From Neovahlkampfia damariscottae (lineage: Eukaryota > Heterolobosea > Selenaionea > Neovahlkampfiida > Neovahlkampfiidae): a stretch of 64,000 bases of DNA. A program made the translations under genes and the position numbers. The DNA is taken from positions 34,024 through 98,023 of the forward strand of contig JABLTG010000063.1 of NCBI GenBank assembly GCA_016618085.1. Reading direction: 5' to 3'. The notes beneath the pieces are model-generated. The model was not told the origin of the DNA, searched no databases, and was given only the letters and a program-made list of their open reading frames with translations. Numbering within the stretch: position 1 is the stretch's first letter; each line of letters starts with the position of its first letter. Shown piece by piece: positions 54,340 through 63,565 of the stretch.

Positions 54340-55078
54340 CTAAAATTTGACAACAATTGTTACCATAAGAACAAACAATACGATTGCAATGATAATTAAA
54401 ATAACAATAGTACATAATAAACAACCAATACCACTTGCTTTTAACACACCATCAAGTCTTTTTTGTTGTCTTTGTAAATTCTAAAAAAAAAAATTAAATT
54501 TCCAAAAATTTCAAACTCCTTTTGTTCGTCCAACACCATCTTCTAAATCACCTAAAAGTCTTTGATGTTCATTTAATTCATCACCAATAGCCACACCAAT
54601 ATTTTTAGTTCTATCTAAAGCATCTGATAAAACGTCTAAACTATCATCTTGTTCTAAGAAAATTAAAAATAAATTATCAATTTCAAACGCTTAATCATAT
54701 GTTTTTGAGAGTCTAAAAGTTGTTGATTAGACATATCACGTGTATATTCATCATCTTTAACATTACTATAATCTGTGTTTTTATTTGATCTATTTGTGGT
54801 TAAATTTGATTTTTTTTTTACTTTTTCACTGATGTTCCTTGATTAAATGATTCTAATAATTTATTTTTGTGGTTGATTAATCTGTCTAAATCATCTTTTC
54901 TTCTTGCCTTTTCTTTGTTTGTAATATCTTTGAGTTTTTTGAGTCCATTTTTTAAAAGAACTAAATCTCGGTCTTCTCTTTGGAATTTTCTTCTGATTTC
55001 AGCTGATAGTTTTACGGCTTCATTTGAGTTTGGTAAGGCTTCTTGTTTTTTTTGAATTAGATCTTTCAAATTCATCAT
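54340..55078 (-). CDS. Qc-SNARE (syntaxin-8/SYP5-like)
   Basis: Four exons (introns 54790-54821, 54654-54688, 54481-54516) give about 211 residues. An N-terminal helical region (MMNLKDLIQKKQEALPNS; LINHKNKLLESF) precedes the SNARE helix (QQDDSLDVLSDALDRTKNIG, then GDELNEHQRLLGDLEDGVGR) whose central Q layer follows the Qc pattern. A C-terminal membrane anchor (IVILIIIAIVLFVLMVTIVV) completes it. Qc-SNAREs of this group act in endosomal and vacuolar fusion. Confidence 0.88.
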
Positions 55079-55325
55079 TGATTCTCTAATTATTAGTTGA
55101 TATAGGTTTGTTTACTCTTTATCTTCAAAGAATAATAACCATTCTTCACTCACCTCAACATCGTACTTCGACATCAACTCTACAAAAAAATTCTCCAATA
55201 GAAATCACTCAAAACATTCCAAAAATAAAAAAAAATTTTTGTAAACTATTTTCATGTTTTAGAATGAAAAGCAGAAGAATTTATAACTGCCAAACTTTCA
55301 TTGGTTCAATTCAATTTACCTTCTA

Positions 55326-56357
55326 ATGACTTCAGTTGTGAGTGTGGACCTGGTATTGGCAAATATTGCCCATTCATTGAATGTACTGGGTTCTATATTC
55401 ATAACAATAAATCTTGTAATTCTTCAATTCATAAAAAAGAAAGAAATACGGTAACAAAATTAAAATTAAAATCTTTCAAAAAGTTGGAGTCTACATTATC
55501 ACCACTTGTTCATGGTTTCGGTTTCATACTTGGCATTATCAATAGGTGGTTTAATTTTGTCAAATACACCACATCCATTTTTATCATTTCTTTGTCGATT
55601 TCAAGGAATTTGGGTGAACTATTGGAATTTAAGTTCAATGTTTTGGTCTTCATTTCTCTGTCTAAACATGTAAAATGTGGAAAAATTTATTTTAATAATT
55701 CAAAGATATATGTCTATAGCGACTACATTTTATGAGAAATTGACTCCAAAAAAGTATATTTTTTCTTTAGTTCTTTCACATTTAATTTCATGGGGTTTTC
55801 CAATGTTAACAGTCATGATTTTAAGCGGTTATCATGCAAAAATTTTTAAAGATCTTGGCACAGGATTTTGTTGGATTCATTCAGATTTCTATGGTTTAAG
55901 ATTTTTTCTATTTTATTTATGGATTGGTTGCTGCTGGCTTTTCAATCTTGTCATGTTCATTTTAGTCACTTACAAAATTTTGAAATTTCGATTTTCAAAA
56001 ATCAAATTATTTACAAGTATATCTGTCAGAGTAGCACTATATGGATTGGTTTTTGTTCTCTGTTGGATCATCGGTTTTATTGTAAGGACTGTTGAAGTTT
56101 TTGACAGAAGTTTTCATGCTGGTTTCTTCAATTCTATTCATTTATTTTTAATCAATTCAACATGTTTTTATCTTGCATTGATATTCATCTATTGTGAAAA
56201 CATATTGAAGGAATACACAATTTGTTGTCATTTTAAACCTGACAGACATCTAAATGTTGTTCAAGTATCAAGTTACAATTTTTTTGCAGTTCAATATGAT
56301 GAAGATGATTGGGAAGAGAAAATGATGTTATTTCCTCGAAAACTGAGCAAAATATGA
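55326..56357 (+). CDS. cAMP-receptor-like (class E) seven-transmembrane GPCR
   Basis: Three exons (introns 55451-55483 and 55670-55705) give about 320 residues. The correct N-terminal frame (MTSVVSVDLVLANIAHSLNV) differs from the longest open frame; the splice joins recover TM1 (GSIFITINLVILQF), TM2 (HHLFMVSVSYLALSIGGLIL), and the conserved CRFQGIWVNYWNLSSMFW start of TM3. TM4-TM7 follow (SHLISWGFPMLTVMIL, FLYLWIGCCWLFNLVMFILV, YGLVFVLCWIIGFIV, FLINSTCFYLALIFIY). This is the layout of Dictyostelium cAR/GCR-type receptors. The ligand is unknown. Confidence 0.8.
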
Positions 56358-56552
56358 TATCAACAGTCCATGATTTCTGAAATCAAATTTTCTAGCTCTT
56401 GTGAATTTTACTCATCAGTTTTTCAATATAATTGTATTTTTAAGAAATAAAATGAAAAATTAACGAAATATTATTCAATTCTTTGTTTTAACAATTCTCT
56501 TTTTTCCACAAAATAATTATGATTTGATTGGTTGTTTGTTTGCTTTTTTTTG

Positions 56553-57639
56553 ATGAACTTTGACAAAGGTATACCGACAATACCAAAATCACGAGTGGTT
56601 GCTTGGTCAAGCAATTTCAACCATCCAAAGTCAGCACACAATAGAGTCATAACAGATCACTATTTTAATTCATCCATTGAAATTTTCATTCCATTCCAAA
56701 AAACCGAAAAAAAATTAGAAATCTTTGAACAACAAATTCAAACTCTGGAAAAGAACCACTTCTTTTACATCAGTAAAATGATAAAATTATCAGAATTAGT
56801 TGATTTGACTCATGATTTATTTTCAAAAGGCTACACAGTTTATGCTACTTCAATTTCTGTTCATTCTGATGGTTCAAACGTTTTTTCAATCTTGCCAACA
56901 GGTGATATTATACTAAGTCTAGATAAAGATACATATCAATCCTTTGGAATTAACGGAACCAAATCAAAATTTAGTCATCAACATTTGATTGAAATTAATT
57001 TTTCAAAACTCACAAAAGAAAAACCTCTTTATCAAAAATTAATGAAAGGTTTAGAAAAAACTTTACCTGTTAGTTGTTTAATATCTGCTTATGATGGTAA
57101 AAAAGAATTTTTTTTTGTGTTAAAAAAATTTAGGCGACAATTGTGTAGAGCTGAAAGGATTTCAAAAAATTTTAGGATTCGGAAAAGAATATCTTTTCAC
57201 TCATAATTCAAAAATTAATCTTCCAAAATTGTCAAAAAGTTCAATTAATGAAGAAGGAATGAAGTTATTAGATTTTTTAGGAAGTGCATCTCTTGGATTG
57301 GATTGTAAAATACCTGACAATTTTAAGTCAAATAAAGAGAGTTCAGGTGTTTATTTGAAGAAGTATCAAGGTTTTATACCACCTCATATGGTCAAAAAAA
57401 TAGTAGATTTGGTTTTGTAAGATGTTAAAAGTTCTAAACTTTTTTCTTTCAGGAAAATGAAAATGGAGAGTGAATGGATGTGTTTATCTGTCAATGGGTT
57501 TGAAGATAATGTTATATCATGGAAAAATTATGAACATGGGCGTGGAATCAGTGGAGAAAATGATTACAAATATGTAATATTTAATGATGATCACTATTGG
57601 TTGTTTCAGATTCTAGGACAAGATGATATTTACTCTTGA
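56553..57639 (+). CDS. RPP40: RNase P/MRP subunit RPP40
   Basis: ATG at 56553. Introns at 57097-57133 and 57417-57452 give about 337 residues. The family core is PTGDIILSLDKDTYQSFGIN (residues about 115-135), followed by KGFQKILGFGKEYLF and the C-terminal SVNGFEDNVISWKNYEHG block with a FNDDHYWLFQILGQDD end. RPP40/Pop-type proteins are structural subunits of RNase P and RNase MRP, which process tRNA 5' ends and pre-rRNA. A TTGATTGG motif precedes the gene by about 25 bp. Confidence 0.82.
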
Positions 57640-57662
57640 ATAAATATTAAGTTAAACATGTT

Positions 57663-60025
57663 TTATTCATCAATTTCAGCAACTCTATATTCTGAAGCTT
57701 CAATTTCCACTTCCTGCAGTCCATCATTTTCATTTGAAATGTTTCTCATTTCTCTGTCGTTAGCAGGTTGAGGTTGATAATAAGTTGGTTGAATTCCAAT
57801 AATATTGTTGACTTCATCATGTTGTGGGATTTTTCTATCTTCAATTTCTTCCATATTTCCGCTATATCGAAGATATGAGAACATGTTCATTCTGTAAGCC
57901 AAATAAATCACAGGAAGGAACAATAGGAATGAAATGAAACAAGCAAACAATGAAACAGAAGGAGCTCCAACTGCCAATACTATCAATGCTGCATCTGATA
58001 AACCAAAATAATTCAGGTTGTAATATTGACATTCCAAACCTCTGCCAGTGTAACAATAGCAAAAATCAGATGAAATACATTCACCTCTTCCTGAACAAAC
58101 TGATGAATTTTTGGAATTGACTCCAAAGCATTTGAATTCCTGACAAGTTTCTCCAAAATACCCAGAATTGCAACTGCAATTATTTGGAGACAAACATTTG
58201 CCACGAGAAGAACAAACACTAAAGTCAGATGCACTCACTCCATAACATAATGCATTTTCACAAAGAGCTCCTGTATAATTCTGTCCACATACACATTTAT
58301 TAGGAGCAATACACTTTCCTTGTGAAGAACAAACATTAGTTTCATTGAAGTGAATATTCCCACACGAATGAACTTCACAGTTATTCCCAGCGTATCCAAC
58401 TGTACACTCACATTTATCTGGTGAAATGCAATCACCTCTTCCAAGACAAACATCATATTGAGTTGCATTTATTCCAGCACAAACTGGAGTTTCACATGTT
58501 TCACCAACATATCCAGGATCACAGACACAAGTTGAATTCATACAATATCCAAAATCAGAACAATAAACAGGAGGACCAGGAAAAGGGCATGCTTTTACAT
58601 TGCAGAATTTTCCAGAATAACCATCTTTGCATGTACATTTTTCTGGAGTTTCAGGTGAGCAATATCCATGATCTGAACATTTTTCATTGCATGTTAAGAA
58701 ATAACTTCTTCCTGCTTTTCCAACACCCACTTTAAAACTCTTTGGTGTTTTCAATTTTGATAAAGAGTATCTATCTATTAAATCATCTAAACCAAGTTGA
58801 CCCCACTAGTTGTTAATTTAAAATAGACTTACTCCATTAAATCCAGATCCAAAAACTGTTCCATTTTGATCAATAACTAAAAGATGATATCTTTCAACAT
58901 GAGCAATAGAGATATTTGAAAAACCAACAATTCTAGTTGGAACATTCTTTGATATTCTATCTCCATGACCTAAAGTTCCATACTTAAGAATTAGTGATAA
59001 ATCTATCTTACAGTTCCTAGTCCAAAAGTATAAATATCTGAATTCATGATCACTGCTGATGAAGCAGCACCTGCAGAAATGGAAGATACATTTCCAATTG
59101 AAACAAGCTGTATAAAGAGATTTCTACTATACACATCTCCAGACCCCAATTGACCTTGCTAAAAATGATAAAACTAAATTGTATTTCTTACTGCGTTGTA
59201 TCCAGCAACAAGAAGATTTCCAGATTGATCAAGCAAAATGCTATGAAATCCTCCCGCAGATATTTCTTTAATCTTGTTCGAAATTGGAACTTTTGTTGGT
59301 GTTGAAACTCCAGTATCAGAAAATAATCCAATTCCAAGTTGACCATCCTTTTGGAAATAAATAAGAATTTTTTTTTGATTTTTATACAATTGTATCACCA
59401 AATGAGTATATTTGATGGTTTTCTGTCAGCAGTAAAGAATGAAATGAACCAGCTGAAATTTTTGTGATGACTTCTTCAGTTCCATTCTCATTGACCACTG
59501 ATATTTTATTTGGAACGTATTTGTTAATATTATCTTTGAGGCCTAATTGTCCATATCTATTCGATCCAAATGAAAAAGTATCATTGTTGGTTGTTAAAAC
59601 TAAGTTATGATGTGAACCAGCAGAAATTTTTGAATTTCCTGCGAATGTAGGAATACAAATCATATAATGCTCTGTAGTTTGAACATTTTCACGACCTAAT
59701 TTCCCGTACTTTTTGGATTTTAAAAAATAATGAATAAAACTAACTGTGCCTTCACCAAATGTACAAACAGATCCATTGTTTAATAGAGCCATAGTATGTG
59801 AATATCCACTTGAAATATCAATTACATTTGAAAGTAAAAGTTCTTTTGGTGTTGTTAAATCCGTGAATGCGCCTATTCCATCACCAGTCAATGCGTTAAA
59901 CTTTTAAATTTTTTTAAATTTTTTTTCTTTACCCAGTTGTCTCCGGTTCCATATATTTTTGATGTTTGACCATTGACAGTGAAGAAATATTTACAAAAAA
60001 AAATAATGAAAACCAACTTCCACAT
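57663..60025 (-). CDS. RCC1-repeat and EGF-repeat single-pass membrane protein
   Basis: Seven exons with six introns of 27-40 nt (59901-59932, 59709-59744, 59348-59387, 59159-59191, 58983-59011, 58806-58832), all phase 0, give about 721 residues. It starts with a signal peptide (MWKLVFIIFFCKYFF). The first half has about seven RCC1 blades (SSGYSHTMALLNNGSVCTFG, SAGSHHNLVLTTNN, SAGGFHSILLDQSG), forming a propeller. Then come about six tenascin-like EGF repeats (CSSQGKCIAPNKCVC, CSSRGKCLSPNNCSC). A membrane helix (APSVSLFACFISFLLFLPVIYLA) and a cytoplasmic tail of about 85 residues with Tyr and Pro follow. Likely a cell-surface adhesion or recognition receptor. Confidence 0.88.
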
Positions 60026-60545
60026 GTTGATGTCTTTGTGAAAAATTAACGTTGATTTTTGTCCAATCAGATTGAAATCAATTCACCTGACCAAAAAGAG
60101 TTTGGAAAAATACAAAACTAAAATTCAATTGAAAAATATCAACTTTAATGCTAAATCAAATACCAACCTTTGTGAATTCAATGAAAATGTACATTTAAAA
60201 TTCACATGAAGAATTTTGTAAGTTATGAAGTTCATTCAATGATACTTGCCAGATTTGCAGAAAAAAAATTGTCAAATTTGTAGTTGATTTTTGAAATATC
60301 AAAATAGCATTTAAATTTAGAGTAGATTAAATACCTCTCACATCAATTCTTTTTTTATTATTCACAAAAGAATAGCCCACTGAGTCATCAAATTTACTCA
60401 ATTTCATCTCAGAACTATTCAATCGGAGAAAGAATTTTTTGATTGAATAAGATTTTGATTGCTGTTGACTTATTTCTCGATATGGCATACTTCTGAAAAG
60501 CTGAAAAGCAAGATCAAACGAATTTGATTGGAAGTTAAAAAACAA
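60026..60545. other. Intergenic region
   Basis: 520 bp between the divergent RCC1-EGF gene and the first small tandem gene. CCAATCA lies near 60064, about 40 bp from the RCC1-EGF start, and GATTGG near 60525, about 20 bp before the ATG at 60546. I see no gene here. Confidence 0.4.
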
Positions 60546-60821
60546 ATGAACAAATTCATCCAGTACAGAAATTTCTTCACTGCTTCAAGACAAATTCCAT
60601 TGTCAAATGGAAAGAACATAAATCCTTCAAAATTTGTTGTCATTAGATTAGAACCAGATACCACTTCGACAACAATAGGAGAATATTCAAATGAATCAGA
60701 AGCTGTTGCCAAATGTTCTTCTCTTGCTTGCCATGCTGAAAAGTATTCACTTGGAACTCAATTTTATATTAAGCATGAAGATGTAAAATCTGTTGCATAT
60801 CGTAAATCATGGGAAAAATAA
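60546..60821 (+). CDS. Tandem small-protein family, copy 1
   Basis: 91 residues from ATG at 60546, about 20 bp after a GATTGG motif. The shared core is PSKFVVIRLEPDTTSTTIGE followed by YSNESEAVAKCSSL, a HAEKYSLGTQFYIK strand and a short variable tail. The pattern strand - (D/E)PDT - IGEY - ESEA helix - HxEK - FYIK repeats in the next three genes, so all four are paralogues. The predicted look is a small beta-alpha-beta fold. No signal peptide, no membrane segment, no known family that I recognise. Confidence 0.65.
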   Translation: MNKFIQYRNFFTASRQIPLSNGKNINPSKFVVIRLEPDTTSTTIGEYSNESEAVAKCSSLACHAEKYSLGTQFYIKHEDVKSVAYRKSWEK

Positions 60822-61062
60822 ATAAAAATTTATTTTCTTTGTCCATGTATACATCGACCAGATTCAATGAGAAATATAATCCTCAAAGACAGAAAATGAA
60901 ACCAATATCGTAAAGTTCTGAGAATTTTTGGTTTGTATTTATCAAGAAATGGAATTGACAGTAATTGATTTGACAGTGTTCGATAGAAATGTCCAAAGTT
61001 GGCATTCCGAAAAAGTGATAAATCCAGATCAAAGAAAACGATTGGTCCACAAAACAAAAAAA

Positions 61063-61305
61063 ATGAATACCAAACAACTCACAAGAATGTTAAAGACAAC
61101 ACAACAAATGAGATTTTCAAAATACGTTGTCGTCAGATCAGATCCAGAGACGATGACATCAGAGATAGGAGAGTATCTCGATGAATTTGAAGCCTTTGAA
61201 AAACTTGCTTCACTTAATTTACATTCTGAAAAACGTGGAATTCCAGCTCGATTTTTCATAAAGATTGAAGATCAACAACCACAATCTACTTATTCGTTCA
61301 ATTAA
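61063..61305 (+). CDS. Tandem small-protein family, copy 2
   Basis: 80 residues from ATG at 61063, about 22 bp after CGATTGGTCC. Core: FSKYVVVRSDPETMTSEIGE, YLDEFEAFEKLASL, HSEKRGIPARFFIK. This is the copy closest to the family consensus and lacks copy 1's basic tail, ending QPQSTYSFN. The longer open frame upstream contains the promoter motif, so I use the internal ATG. Confidence 0.65.
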   Translation: MNTKQLTRMLKTTQQMRFSKYVVVRSDPETMTSEIGEYLDEFEAFEKLASLNLHSEKRGIPARFFIKIEDQQPQSTYSFN

Positions 61306-61513
61306 CCAAGAAATTAAATAAAACTTTTGTGGAACTATTTCATCTCTTTTCGATCAACGAAGCACTTCAAACCAGAGAATTCTGAAATTGTTTATTCAAC
61401 AAAAAAAAGTATTTTCGTTCCAAAATCTGTTCTCTATTCAGAAATGAACATTTACATTTTTGGCTCTTGGGATCAATGAAATATCATTGGTTTTCATTGA
61501 TCAACCGATTTTC

Positions 61514-61774
61514 ATGAATATTTTTAGGCAAAAAAGAAGTTATTTCAAAACTCCAAAAAAAATTCCATTGTCAAAATTCATTAAATTTTCAGTTGTCCGT
61601 TATGATTTGGATACTACTGTTGCAACATTTCCAGAGTACGTTGACGAATTTGAATCTTTTGAAAAATCATCTTTTATGATAATTCATATGGAAAAAATCT
61701 CAGTTGGAGCTAAATTTTACCTCAAAAGGGAATTCAAACAACTTCTATTCAAAGATTGCTCTCTATTTCATTAA
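61514..61774 (+). CDS. Tandem small-protein family, copy 3
   Basis: 86 residues from ATG at 61514, about 25 bp after CATTGGTTTTC. Core: FIKFSVVRYDLDTTVATFPE, YVDEFESFEKSSFM, HMEKISVGAKFYLK. The PLSKF lead-in and the IPLSK segment are shared with copies 1 and 4. The IGEY of other copies is FPEY here. Tail basic then hydrophobic (LLFKDCSLFH). Confidence 0.6.
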   Translation: MNIFRQKRSYFKTPKKIPLSKFIKFSVVRYDLDTTVATFPEYVDEFESFEKSSFMIIHMEKISVGAKFYLKREFKQLLFKDCSLFH

Positions 61775-62059
61775 AAATAGAAAAATTACTTATTTAATTG
61801 ATCGAAATTTATTGTTGTATCAGAATTTACAATTAGGAATGAATGTATTCCTTTTCCAAAACGATCTTTAAACTCCAGAACGGATTTTGAGAGTAAAATG
61901 ATTCAGACGCAATATTTTTCAGTTTTTTTGGAACCATATCGATTTAAACTGAAAATTTACTGTAAATATTCATCAATTTTCAATAGAAACTTGGTCTTTT
62001 TTCATTTCCAAATTTGAAATTTTTGTGATCAAAAGCAGTTGATTGGACAATCTAAATTA

Positions 62060-62347
62060 ATGAAGAGAAAATACTTCCAAATCCGTAAAATTTACAGTCC
62101 GCCCAGGAAAATACCATGGTGCTGCCCATATGAAAATAGAGAACCTTTATCAAAGTTCATAATTATCAGACATGATGCAGAAACCTGTTTGGATCATATC
62201 ATTGGAGAATTCACAAATGAATCCGAAGCTTTGAAAAAAATTGCACTATTGACTGAAAAGTCAAGGAGTAATTCATTTAGCACTTCATTTTCAATCAAAA
62301 AAAAATTTCAACCATTTTCATGTGCAAATTGTCCTCTTAACAAATAA
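62060..62347 (+). CDS. Tandem small-protein family, copy 4
   Basis: 95 residues from ATG at 62060, about 18 bp after TTGATTGGACA. Core: LSKFIIIRHDAETCLDHIIG, EFTNESEALKKIALL, then a diverged FSTSFSIKKKF. It has four extra cysteines (PWCCPY and SCANCPL) not seen in the other copies. The most divergent member; it lies about 1.2 kb from the TnpB-like gene. Confidence 0.6.
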   Translation: MKRKYFQIRKIYSPPRKIPWCCPYENREPLSKFIIIRHDAETCLDHIIGEFTNESEALKKIALLTEKSRSNSFSTSFSIKKKFQPFSCANCPLNK

Positions 62348-62394
62348 ACCATTTTTAGCGATAAGTTTCATTGTTAACGACCCTCTTGTCATTC

Positions 62395-62900
62395 TTAGTA
62401 CCATCTGGAATTCAAAATATGTCTTATACAAATCTTTAAGATGTATATTGAATAAATAATAGTGAAAATCAAACTCGGAAAATAACAAAACAAATAAAGA
62501 AATGCTCCAATCATCAAACTACGACATTCTCCATAATTTAAGTAATCATAAAAACTTTTTTTTTGACCCTTTCAAAATATTTTTAAATTTACTTTTTGTC
62601 AAACGTTGAAAGAAGGATCAGCTGGATTTCTTAAATTTTGATCTTTTTCTAACGGATACCATGATTCTTCAGGTACGTAAGGAATCAAGCAAACAAAAAT
62701 TATCGGTGGAAAAATACAAATAGTAATGCAGAATAAAAACAAAATACAAAAAAGAAGTAGCAGACCTAAAACTAGAATCTCACAACAACAGAAAATAGAG
62801 CAAGCATAAATGGTAATATAATAACAACCATAAGCTATTTTGAATAATACATCAGCACATTTCCTTTAACTTGGTGAATTTCTTTTGATGCTTACGCCAT
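62395..62900 (-). CDS. Small multi-pass membrane protein; possible 5-nt first coding exon
   Basis: Exons 62896-62900, 62605-62863 and 62395-62568 (introns 32 and 36 nt) give about 145 residues. Membrane segments: YITIYACSIFCCCEILVL, LLLLFCILFLFCITICIFPP and MIGAFLYLFCYFPSLIFTII. A conserved-looking loop (PYVPEESWYPLEKDQNLR) lies between them, and the tail is basic (RHILNSRWY). The start is weak because only ATGGC precedes the first intron, so a further upstream exon is possible. No family recognised. Confidence 0.55.
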
Positions 62901-63565
62901 GAAGTAAATTTATTTGTCCAATTAAAATTTAGTTTGTAAAATGAGCAACTTAACAACAATTGTAACAAAACCGAAAATGTAAATACTTTATTCGTTAATT
63001 ATATTAGAAAACAAAAACCTTTGTCTTTGTACTGGTGGTTTCGCGGAAAATATATGTCTGATGTTGATGAGAATTTTAGACCAACTTCTGACGATATTCT
63101 GGAGGTAAAATAGATCTGTATATTGAAAATCTTAGAAATTAGCATGGTCTTCTATAAAATATAATCATTTAGGTGGCCCAAATACGGATGGTGTTCTTTT
63201 AACAGTTTTTGAAAAAAAAATCTCAAAATTTTAAATAGTATTTGAACGGAAAGTTGAGAAATCCAAACAACATTTGGAAAATGAATGAATCTTCAATGAT
63301 GAATCGAATTTTTCAATTTGAAAATTTGTTACATTTTTTAACATTAATTTTTCACATTTTTGTATTACTACCTTCAACATCAAACTACCTTTTGATAACT
63401 TCAAAGATAAAAAGCACATTAAAAAAACTGATCAAATTTTAAAATAAACTTTATTCTAACATCAACATTGGAAAAAATTACATTTTGATTCAAAATCACC
63501 CAAAAATTGTCAATGCATCATTCAAATATTCTTTTTTTTCTGAATAAACACAGATCACCGCTATC
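62901..63565. other. Non-coding or unresolved region downstream of the TnpB-like gene
   Basis: An ATG at 63054 opens a short acidic peptide (MSDVDENFRPTSDDILE) that runs into a GTAAAA splice-donor-like site at 63112. It may be a first exon, but no continuation is convincing. The part next to the TnpB-like stop (about 63430-63565) is where a guide RNA overlapping the 3' end would be expected for such genes; I see no decisive structure by eye. A GAACGGAAAGT at 63243 has a near-complementary ACTTTTCCGTTC at about 63572. Confidence 0.3.

Noticed and set aside
55301-55735. Long open frame as the N-terminus of the GPCR
   Set aside because: Another frame, joined across 33- and 36-nt introns, gives proper TM1-TM3; the longest frame gives a cysteine-rich non-membrane sequence.
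63242-63442. Plus- and minus-strand open frames near 63240-63440
   Set aside because: Both are short, overlap each other and lack motifs or a promoter-like CCAAT.
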